A DNA stretch of 5,565 nt, taken from contig CAYFGJ010000070.1 in NCBI GenBank assembly GCA_964342835.1, positions 1 through 5,565 of the forward strand, read 5' to 3'. This document shows positions 1 through 5,421 of this stretch, piece by piece. The notes under the pieces were generated by a model. It did no database searches and was not told the DNA's origin. It saw nothing but the letters and a program-made list of their open reading frames with translations. A program made the translations under genes and the position numbers. This stretch comes from GCA-2716945 sp964342835. Lineage in GTDB: Bacteria; Pseudomonadota; Gammaproteobacteria; GCA-002705445; GCA-002716945. Position 1 is the first letter of the stretch; every line of letters starts with the position of its first letter.

Positions 1-154
1 TATCAGAGATTAAATTTTTTGTTTGATTGAAATCTATATGATTATGTGAAAATAAAATAACACCACCAATAATTTTATTTTTTAATAATTTCTTTTCTTC
101 AAAAGAGAGTACGGGACTATCTATATTAATTATTAATGGACCTCTAATTATCAT
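1..154 (-). CDS. nagZ: Beta-N-acetylhexosaminidase NagZ, N-terminal part (cut by window edge)
   Basis: Only the first 51 codons are inside the window, and no stop is seen before the edge. The translation begins MIIRGPLIINIDSPVLSFEE and contains IIGGVILFSHNHID near residues 28-41. This matches the start of the glycoside hydrolase family 3 NagZ barrel, where a GP-x-(hydrophobic)-D strand is followed about 18 residues later by a GG(V/L)ILF strand. NagZ is a cytoplasmic enzyme that removes N-acetylglucosamine from anhydro-muropeptides during murein recycling. The catalytic Asp/His loop lies beyond the edge and cannot be checked. The ATG overlaps the ispF stop as ATGA (4 nt), so translational coupling is likely; no Shine-Dalgarno is visible. 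The identification rests on about 50 residues of remembered family pattern, so it is good but not certain. In many gammaproteobacteria truD, not nagZ, follows ispF. Confidence 0.8.
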   Translation of the reverse strand, partial: MIIRGPLIINIDSPVLSFEEKKLLKNKIIGGVILFSHNHIDFNQTKNLISD

Positions 155-624
155 GTATTCTTAAGTAGGATAATACTATAGCATTTAATCCCTCTATTCT
201 CACCAATATAGCCAAGTTTTTCACTTGTAGTTGCTTTAATATTAGTTTGATTCAAATCTATTTTTAAAATAGATGATAAATTCGAAATCATTTGTTCTTT
301 GTATTTATTAATTTTAGGATTTTCAATAATTAATGTAATATCAATATTTTCAATTGCATAATTTAATTTTAACATTTGGTTATAGGCATCCAATAATATT
401 ATTGAACTATCAATATTTTTGTTTTTTTTATCAGTATCAGGAAAATGTTCACCAATATCTCCTTTTGCAATTGCTCCATAGATGGCATCTGCACAAGCAT
501 GATAAACAATATCACCATCCGAATATGCTTTAATAGTATATTTAGATGGTATCTCTACACCAGAGAGAGTAATTTTGTCACCTGGTATCAATTGATGAAT
601 ATCTATTCCGTAACCTATTCTCAT
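151..624 (-). CDS. ispF: 2-C-methyl-D-erythritol 2,4-cyclodiphosphate synthase
   Basis: This enzyme catalyses the fifth step of the MEP isoprenoid pathway: it cyclises 4-diphosphocytidyl-methylerythritol 2-phosphate to the 2,4-cyclodiphosphate and releases CMP. It is a cytoplasmic trimer. The 157-residue length is normal. Visible family signatures are MRIGYGIDIH with metal ligands Asp8 and His10, His42 as third metal ligand, GDIGEHFPDTD (55-65), and KATTSEKLGYIG (130-141) with Glu135. One oddity is that the usual HSDGD loop reads YSDGD, with Tyr34 (codon TAT) in place of His; the other motifs are intact. The ATG lies one base after the ispD stop and the TGA overlaps the nagZ ATG. No Shine-Dalgarno is visible, so translation probably depends on ribosomes coming from ispD. 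An A8 run lies in codons 65-68. Confidence 0.97.
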   Translation of the reverse strand: MRIGYGIDIHQLIPGDKITLSGVEIPSKYTIKAYSDGDIVYHACADAIYGAIAKGDIGEHFPDTDKKNKNIDSSIILLDAYNQMLKLNYAIENIDITLIIENPKINKYKEQMISNLSSILKIDLNQTNIKATTSEKLGYIGENRGIKCYSIILLKNT

Positions 625-625
625 A

Positions 626-1303
626 TTATTTTAGTAATTTTTCTATTGTAGAAACATCTTCTTTGTGTGTTAACTTAATATTTCCAGGAGATGATATCAA
701 GATTTTTATTTTATGTGAATTAATTGTCATAGCTTCTACATCATCGTCAATGTTGATTTTATTTCTAATAATATATTTATATGAATTATATAATTTATAA
801 AAATTAAATATTTGAGGTGTAAATGTAGACCACATATTGTTCTTTTCAATATTATATTTTACTTCATCTTTTTTAACTAGTTTTAATGCGTTCGTTATTG
901 GATAACCTAATGATAATCCAGTACTCAACTTAGATGCTATTTTTATTAGCTTAACTATATCAGATTGATCAACACATGGTCTAGCCGCATCATGTATTAA
1001 TATATTTGATTTATTATAATTAATTGAGTGTAAAAAAGATAAAGCATTATATACAGATTGTGCTCTAGATTTACCACCAGCTATTATACTGAGCGTTTTA
1101 TATTTTTTTGCATATTCTTTTATATATTTTTTTGGTAATACAAGATGTATCTTATCTATTTCATTTATTTTAATAAATTTTTTTAGAACAATATCAATGA
1201 TATTTTTATTATTAAATTTAATAAATTGCTTATTTTTTTTATGCTTAAATCTTTTACTTACTCCTGCTGCAAGGATCACAGTATCATATTTATTCTTTTT
1301 CAT
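626..1303 (-). CDS. ispD: 2-C-methyl-D-erythritol 4-phosphate cytidylyltransferase
   Basis: This enzyme is the third step of the MEP pathway: it joins methylerythritol 4-phosphate to CTP, giving CDP-methylerythritol and pyrophosphate. At 225 residues it is close to the usual length (E. coli 236). The glycosyltransferase-A-like fold is marked by LAAGVSKRF (11-19) with catalytic Arg18, Lys25 in NKQF (the family normally has PKQ), AGGKSRAQSV (75-84) for nucleotide binding, HDAARPC (104-110), MWSTFTPQ (157-164), and NIKLTHKEDV (208-217) with Lys210. The residue matching E. coli Arg157 appears to be Lys154, a conservative change. The start ATG lies 14 nt inside the 3' end of ftsB, in another frame, with no visible Shine-Dalgarno. 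The protein is unusually Lys/Asn/Ile rich, as expected from the base composition. Its CTP substrate is the product of pyrG, the first gene of the operon. Confidence 0.97.
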   Translation of the reverse strand: MKKNKYDTVILAAGVSKRFKHKKNKQFIKFNNKNIIDIVLKKFIKINEIDKIHLVLPKKYIKEYAKKYKTLSIIAGGKSRAQSVYNALSFLHSINYNKSNILIHDAARPCVDQSDIVKLIKIASKLSTGLSLGYPITNALKLVKKDEVKYNIEKNNMWSTFTPQIFNFYKLYNSYKYIIRNKINIDDDVEAMTINSHKIKILISSPGNIKLTHKEDVSTIEKLLK

Positions 1304-1571
1304 TTTTTATTATTTGAAAAAATATTTCATTGTCTTTAATAAGTCCAAGTTTTTCTCTCGCATATATTTCTAAATATTTTTGATTTTTTTTCATGAACTT
1401 AATTTCGTTATTTAGTAATAAATTTTTCCTATCTATTAGGGAAATTTTTTTATTAAGATCATCACTATTATTTTTAAGATTTATATATGTTAAAATACTA
1501 TTATTACTAAAAAATAAAGAATATTGTAGTGTTAAAAAAATTATTAAACAAATTGTATAAAATATTTTCAT
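1290..1571 (-). CDS. ftsB: Cell division protein FtsB (DivIC family)
   Basis: FtsB is a small bitopic divisome protein that pairs with FtsL and FtsQ and helps activate septal murein synthesis by FtsWI. The 93-residue product has a short cytoplasmic start (MK), one membrane segment at about 3-20, and the junction LQYSLFFSNNSI (15-26), which resembles E. coli LQYSLWFGKNGI. A Lys/Asn/Leu-rich coiled coil follows at about 30-63. The C-terminal family signature, YAREKLGLIKDNEIFFQII (70-88), corresponds to the ERARNELxMxxPGETFFR/YRLV region. The position between eno and ispD is the conserved gammaproteobacterial one. The ATG is 15 nt after the eno stop without a recognisable Shine-Dalgarno, and the gene overlaps ispD by 14 nt. 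An A8 run falls in codons 60-63. Identification is secure from topology, motif and context together. Confidence 0.95.
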   Translation of the reverse strand: MKIFYTICLIIFLTLQYSLFFSNNSILTYINLKNNSDDLNKKISLIDRKNLLLNNEIKFMKKNQKYLEIYAREKLGLIKDNEIFFQIIKNEKE

Positions 1572-1586
1572 TAATTCAATGATTCA

Positions 1587-2852
1587 TTATAACCATTTAT
1601 TAAAAACATTATGAGGATTATAATCTTTTATATGTTCTTCTATACGTAAAAGTTGATTATATTTAGCATTTCTATCAGTACGTGATAATGACCCTGTTTT
1701 TATTTGTCCTGCAGATGTTGATACGCTTAAATCAGCAATGGTCACATCTTCTGTTTCACCAGATCTGTGTGATATTATAGTTGTATATGTATTTTTTTTA
1801 GCAATATCAATAGTTTCTAATGTTTCTGTGATTGTTCCAATTTGATTTAATTTTATTAAAATTGAATTAGCTATTTTTTTAGTTATACCTTTTTTTAAAA
1901 TTTCTGGATTTGTAACAAAAACATCATCACCAACTAATTGTATTTTATTGCCAAGTTTTTCGGTAAGTAATTTCCAACCATTCCAGTCATTCTCCGACAT
2001 ACCATCTTCAATACTAATAATTGGATATTTAGAACATAAGTCCTGAAGATAATTTATAAAATCTATACTTGATAATTCTTTATTTTCAAACATATAACAT
2101 TTGTTAGCATAAAATTCAGAACTAGCTACATCTAGACCAAGATATATTTGTTCTCCTGCTTTATAGTTAGCATCTTTAATTGCATCTAATATTAAATCTA
2201 GGGCTTCTGTACTTGAATTAATTTCAGGTGCGAATCCACCTTCATCCCCTACTGATGTACTCATATTAAGTTTTTCAATTTTTTCTTTCAAAATATGAAA
2301 AATTTCAACACCAGCTTTTAAGGAATCACTAAACCTATCAAAACCAATTGGAATTATCATAAATTCTTGAAAATTTAATCCATTATTCGCATGAGCTCCT
2401 CCATTTATTACATTCATCATTGGAACAGGTAACATATATGTATCTGATTCAGAAATTGTTTGATATAACGACTGATTAAGTTTTTTTGAAATTGCATTTG
2501 CAAAAGCAATAGACAAAGCTAATATTGAATTTGCACCTAATCTTTCTTTATTTTTAGTACCGTCTAACTCTATTAAGAATTCATCAAATGTTTTTTGTGT
2601 AAATGATTGATTAATTATATTTTTATGAATTTCGTTATTAATATTCTCTATAGCACGATATACTGATTTTCCTAAATAAATCTTTCGATCATTATCACGG
2701 AGTTCTAATGCTTCTAATGTTCCTGTTGAAGCGCCAGATGGAACAGCACCTCTACCATAGCAGTTTTGATCAATAATAATTTCAGCTTCTACAGTTGGAT
2801 TACCACGTGAATCTAAAATTTGTCTAGAATGTACTTTGCTTATTTTAAACAA
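1587..2852 (-). CDS. eno: Enolase (phosphopyruvate hydratase), TTG start
   Basis: Enolase interconverts 2-phosphoglycerate and phosphoenolpyruvate in glycolysis and gluconeogenesis. The product has 421 residues against 432 in E. coli, with a shorter C-terminal tail. All expected active-site elements are visible: the PSGASTG lid loop (38-44), His154 in GGAHANNG, Glu163 in NFQEFM, Glu204 in GDEGGFAP, metal ligands Asp241, Glu282 and Asp309, Lys334 in LIKLNQIG, the SHRSGETED loop (361-369), and Lys385 in GQIKTGS. The start codon is TTG (bases 2852-2850). No ATG or GTG lies nearby that would restore the conserved N-terminus KISKVHSRQILDSRGNPT, and an AAGGAG sits 6 nt upstream, which fixes this start. 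The gene begins 2 nt after the kdsA stop. Its product PEP is a substrate of KdsA, the neighbouring gene. Confidence 0.98.
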   Translation of the reverse strand: MFKISKVHSRQILDSRGNPTVEAEIIIDQNCYGRGAVPSGASTGTLEALELRDNDRKIYLGKSVYRAIENINNEIHKNIINQSFTQKTFDEFLIELDGTKNKERLGANSILALSIAFANAISKKLNQSLYQTISESDTYMLPVPMMNVINGGAHANNGLNFQEFMIIPIGFDRFSDSLKAGVEIFHILKEKIEKLNMSTSVGDEGGFAPEINSSTEALDLILDAIKDANYKAGEQIYLGLDVASSEFYANKCYMFENKELSSIDFINYLQDLCSKYPIISIEDGMSENDWNGWKLLTEKLGNKIQLVGDDVFVTNPEILKKGITKKIANSILIKLNQIGTITETLETIDIAKKNTYTTIISHRSGETEDVTIADLSVSTSAGQIKTGSLSRTDRNAKYNQLLRIEEHIKDYNPHNVFNKWL

Positions 2853-2854
2853 AA

Positions 2855-3679
2855 TTAGCTCCTTTTTTTCACAACACTATTTATATCTACAAGTTCTTTA
2901 AGTAAATTCTTTAAAAGTTTAAGATTTAGTGAATTTTTTCCATCACTAATAGCATTATCAGGTTCTGGATGTGTTTCAATAAATAATGCATCTATACCAA
3001 CTGCTGTTGCTGCTTTAGCCAAGACAGGTATGTATTCACTTTCACCACTAGATTTATCTCCATCGTGACCAGGTTGTTGAACTGAATGAGATGCATCATA
3101 AATTACTGGGCACTTTGTCTCTCTTAATATTATTAAAGATCTCATATCAGAGACTAAATTATTATATCCAAAACTAACTCCTCTTTCACATACAAAAATT
3201 TCATTGTTACCAGTTGATTTTGCCTTGTTAACAACATTTATCATTTCATGAGGTGAAAGAAATTGTCCTTTTTTTATATTAATAGGTTTCATTGAAGCAG
3301 CAACTTTTAAAATAAAATTAGTTTGTCTGCATAAAAAAGCAGGTGTTTGCAATATATCTACTACATCGGCAACCTCGTCAACTGGTGTATCTTCATGAAC
3401 ATCTGTAAGTACAGGTATGTTGAAAGTATTTCTTACTTTATCTAATATCTTTAATCCAGATTCCATCCCTACTCCTCTTGATGAATTTAATGCTGATCTA
3501 TTAGCTTTATCAAATGATGATTTAAAAATATAGTTAATTGGGAAATCTTGTGTAATATTACAAATATGTTCTGCAACGGACATAATGAGTGATTCTGACT
3601 CTATAGCACATGGTCCTGAAATAAGTGTTAATTCAGATGTTTTGCCTATATGAATTGTTGGTTTTTGTGACATTAGCAT
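2855..3679 (-). CDS. kdsA: 3-deoxy-8-phosphooctulonate synthase (Kdo-8-P synthase), metal-type
   Basis: KdsA condenses phosphoenolpyruvate with arabinose 5-phosphate to give Kdo-8-phosphate, the precursor of the inner-core sugar of lipopolysaccharide. The 274-residue product shows SGPCAIES (21-28), FKSSFDKANRSA (52-63), TDVHE (92-96), PAFLCRQT (113-120), KKGQFLSPHEM (136-146), RGVSFGYNNLVSDMRS (166-181), YDASHSVQ (194-201) and ETHPEPDNAISDG (235-247). Cys24, His198, Glu235 and Asp246 line up with the metal ligands of the Aquifex-type, metal-dependent class; E. coli KdsA has Asn at the Cys position. Two in-frame starts are possible. ATG at 3679 overlaps pyrG by 7 nt and has a weak AAAGG 13 nt upstream (3693-3697). 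ATG at 3673 forms a TAATG junction with the pyrG stop and gives a product two residues shorter. The family N-terminus does not decide between them. Confidence 0.96.
   Translation of the reverse strand: MLMSQKPTIHIGKTSELTLISGPCAIESESLIMSVAEHICNITQDFPINYIFKSSFDKANRSALNSSRGVGMESGLKILDKVRNTFNIPVLTDVHEDTPVDEVADVVDILQTPAFLCRQTNFILKVAASMKPINIKKGQFLSPHEMINVVNKAKSTGNNEIFVCERGVSFGYNNLVSDMRSLIILRETKCPVIYDASHSVQQPGHDGDKSSGESEYIPVLAKAATAVGIDALFIETHPEPDNAISDGKNSLNLKLLKNLLKELVDINSVVKKRS
2859..2864 (-). promoter_or_regulatory. Shine-Dalgarno of eno, embedded in the end of kdsA
   Basis: AAGGAG on the minus strand lies 6 nt before the TTG start of eno. It is read as part of the last two sense codons of kdsA (AGG AGC, followed by TAA). 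It is the only full-strength ribosome binding site I can find before any gene of this operon, and it decides the TTG start. Confidence 0.88.
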
Positions 3680-5289
3680 GTATTTGTTGTGGCCTTTATA
3701 AAACCATTAAAAAGAGGATGTCCATCTATTGGTGAAGATGTAAATTCAGGATGAAATTGACATCCCAGATACCATGGATGATTATTAATCTCTAAAATTT
3801 CTTTTAAATTATCTTTCTTAGATGTACCTGTAAATACTAGATCTGTATCATTAAAAATATGTACAAGATTTTTATTTACTTCATATCTGTGTCTATGTCT
3901 TTCGATAATAGTTTTTTTATTATAAAGCTTGTAAGCAATTGAATTTTTTTGCAAATTACATGTTTGAGCTCCCAGTCTCATTGTTCCTCCTAAATTTTTT
4001 CTATCTGCTTTCTTTTTTCCTGTTTTAAAATCATCCCATTCTGTTACTAGTGCAATGACAGGATTTTTTGTATTTTTTTCAAATTCAGTGCTATTTGCAT
4101 TTTTGAGTTTAATGCAATTTCTAGCATATTCAATAACTGCAATTTGCATACCCAGACATATTCCAAAATATGGTATATTATTGATTCGTGCATAATGTGC
4201 TGCTAAAATTTTTCCTTCTATTCCTCTATTACCAAATCCACCTGGAACTATAATTCCATTGCATTGATTTAAAACATTTATATTCTTTTTGTTTAATGTT
4301 TCTGAATCAATATATTTGATTTTAACAACTTTATTATTATAAACTCCGGCATGCAACAATGCTTCGTTTAATGATTTATATGAATCTTTTAAGTCTACAT
4401 ATTTTCCAATCATTGCAATATCGATAGTTTTTTTGCATTTTTGCATTTTTGTTCTAAAATTCTTCCATGGTTTTAAGTTTAGTTTTTTCTGTGGTATTTT
4501 AAATTTGCTTATCACATAGTCATCAATTTTTTGTTCTCTAAAGTGAATAGGTATATCATAAATTGATTTCGCATCTTTGGCAGAAAATACTGCATTACTT
4601 TCAACATTAGTAAATAGAGCAATTTTATTTCTTATTTCTTTATCAAGATCACTTTTCCCTCTACATAACAATATATCTGGCTGAATTCCAATTGAACGCA
4701 ATTCTTTTACAGAATGTTGAGTAGGTTTTGTTTTAATTTCACTTGTAACATCAATTATAGGTAATAAAGTTAAATGAATAAATAACGATTTATTTGGACC
4801 TAAGTCTAAATTAAGTTGTCTAATAGCTTCTAAAAATGGTAATGATTCAATATCCCCAACTGTTCCTCCTACTTCTACAAATGCTATATCTGCATTTTTA
4901 GAACCTTTTTTTATTAATTTTTTTATTTCATCAGTTATATGTGGAATAACTTGAACTGTACTTCCTAGATAATCTCCTCTTCTCTCTTTAGTTATAACGT
5001 TAGAATAAACTTTGCCAGCAGTTACATTACTGTCTTGTGTCATTTTAATTCCAACAAACCTTTCATAATGACCCAGATCTAAATCAGTTTCTGCACCATC
5101 ATCTGTAACAAATACTTCACCATGTTGTATAGGGCTCATTGTACCAGGGTCTAAATTGATATATGGATCGAGTTTTTGTAGAGATACCTTGAATCCACGA
5201 AGTTTAAATAACGATGCGAGGGAGGCGGCAGCTATTCCTTTTCCAAGGGATGAAACTACTCCACCAGTGATAAATATGTACCTTGTCAT
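3673..5289 (-). CDS. pyrG: CTP synthase (glutamine-hydrolysing)
   Basis: PyrG aminates UTP to CTP using ATP and ammonia released from glutamine, the last step of pyrimidine nucleotide synthesis. It has 538 residues (E. coli 545). The synthetase domain covers about 1-265, with GGVVSSLGKG (9-18), LDPYINLDPGTMSP (40-53), DDGAETDLDLGHYERF (63-78, Asp71 as metal ligand), Glu139 in FVEVGGTVGDIES, and the UTP/CTP-binding region KTKPTQHSVKELR (186-198). A Lys-rich linker follows at about 266-288. The class I glutamine amidotransferase domain covers about 289-538, with PGGFGNRG (349-356), nucleophile Cys378 in GICLGMQ, GGTMRLGAQ (434-442), RHRHRYEVN (464-472), and His513/Glu515 in QFHPEF. It is complete, with no missing catalytic residue. 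The canonical start MTRYIFITGG is used. It heads the seven-gene run and overlaps kdsA; a consensus -10 box lies just upstream, and only a weak AAAGA precedes the ATG. Confidence 0.98.
   Translation of the reverse strand: MTRYIFITGGVVSSLGKGIAAASLASLFKLRGFKVSLQKLDPYINLDPGTMSPIQHGEVFVTDDGAETDLDLGHYERFVGIKMTQDSNVTAGKVYSNVITKERRGDYLGSTVQVIPHITDEIKKLIKKGSKNADIAFVEVGGTVGDIESLPFLEAIRQLNLDLGPNKSLFIHLTLLPIIDVTSEIKTKPTQHSVKELRSIGIQPDILLCRGKSDLDKEIRNKIALFTNVESNAVFSAKDAKSIYDIPIHFREQKIDDYVISKFKIPQKKLNLKPWKNFRTKMQKCKKTIDIAMIGKYVDLKDSYKSLNEALLHAGVYNNKVVKIKYIDSETLNKKNINVLNQCNGIIVPGGFGNRGIEGKILAAHYARINNIPYFGICLGMQIAVIEYARNCIKLKNANSTEFEKNTKNPVIALVTEWDDFKTGKKKADRKNLGGTMRLGAQTCNLQKNSIAYKLYNKKTIIERHRHRYEVNKNLVHIFNDTDLVFTGTSKKDNLKEILEINNHPWYLGCQFHPEFTSSPIDGHPLFNGFIKATTNTC
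4430..4451 (-). repeat. Short 8-bp tandem repeat in the pyrG interdomain linker
   Basis: On the plus strand the unit TTTTTGCA occurs 2.75 times in tandem (4430-4437, 4438-4445, then the six-base partial 4446-4451). On the coding strand it encodes part of the Lys-rich linker (about residues 280-287, reading KMQKCKK) between the synthetase and amidotransferase domains of PyrG. The unit is not a multiple of three, so gain or loss of one copy would shift the frame. It may simply reflect the base composition. Confidence 0.6.
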
Positions 5290-5303
5290 ATAATCTTTAT
5301 CGA

Positions 5304-5309
5304 ATTATA
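5304..5309 (-). promoter_or_regulatory. Probable -10 box of the pyrG operon promoter
   Basis: A perfect TATAAT on the minus strand ends 14 nt before the pyrG ATG. A start site about 7 nt downstream would fall in the AAA at 5298-5296, giving a leader of about 7-9 nt. I find no good -35 hexamer at 16-18 nt spacing (TATATT at 17 nt is poor) and no extended TGn motif, so the call rests on the -10 box and on its place downstream of the amtB terminator. Confidence 0.5.
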
Positions 5310-5334
5310 GTCGAAATTAAATTGAAAATATAGC

Positions 5335-5369
5335 TATAAAGGCATAATGTTGTTCACTATGCCTTTATA
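5335..5369 (-). terminator. Probable intrinsic terminator of amtB
   Basis: A perfect 12-bp inverted repeat (5335-5346 with 5358-5369) surrounds an 11-nt loop. On the minus strand the stem reads TATAAAGGCATA ... TATGCCTTTATA. The AAAGGCA/TGCCTTT core with flanking A and T runs is typical of an intrinsic, possibly bidirectional terminator. After the stem the minus strand continues GCTATATTTTC, so the T-tract is imperfect. It stands between amtB and pyrG and would separate the two transcription units. Confidence 0.7.
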
Positions 5370-5374
5370 TTAAA

Positions 5375-5416
5375 TTTGTTGCAAATAGAGGAGTGAGAGA
5401 TGAGATTTGCAACAAA
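5375..5416 (-). other. Perfect 12-bp hairpin with pyrimidine-rich loop, just after amtB
   Basis: TTTGTTGCAAAT (5375-5386) and ATTTGCAACAAA (5405-5416) are exact reverse complements separated by 18 nt. The hairpin begins 5 nt after the amtB stop and ends 5 nt before the terminator stem. On the minus-strand transcript the loop has 16 pyrimidines out of 18 and contains ACTCCTCT. Its U-tract is weak (TTTAATAT), so it is not a convincing terminator alone. It could be a 3'-end stabiliser of amtB mRNA, part of a small 3'-UTR RNA, or a protein-binding inverted repeat in DNA, with arm centres about 30 bp apart. The structure is certain as sequence; the role is unknown. Confidence 0.6.
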
Positions 5417-5421
5417 CTAGT

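Noticed and set aside
445..651. Plus-strand open frame of 68 codons
   Set aside because: It lies antisense to ispF and the ispD end. The product has no recognisable motif and the frame is open only by chance opposite a real gene.
1290..1571. Possible degenerate or truncated ftsB, given the low-complexity Lys/Asn sequence
   Set aside because: Membrane segment, coiled coil and C-terminal signature are all present, and the 93-residue length is normal for FtsB.
1587..1650. Enolase C-terminal truncation (421 instead of about 432 residues)
   Set aside because: All catalytic residues lie upstream, the RIEE helix is present, and enolase tails vary in length among bacteria.
3671..3679. Frameshift or misassembly at the pyrG-kdsA overlap
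   Set aside because: Both proteins are complete at their conserved ends. The overlap is a normal coupled junction with two alternative ATG starts.
5375..5416. CRISPR-like or mobile-element terminal repeat
   Set aside because: There is a single inverted pair with no further copies, no transposase and no target duplication in the window.
5387..5420. Plus-strand AGAGGAG, 6 nt, then ATG with a 6-codon frame (MRFATN) ending at 5420
   Set aside because: It has a neat ribosome-site layout, but it falls in the loop and arm of the hairpin, gives only six residues, has no visible plus-strand promoter, and runs antisense towards amtB. The purine run is the complement of the CU-rich loop.
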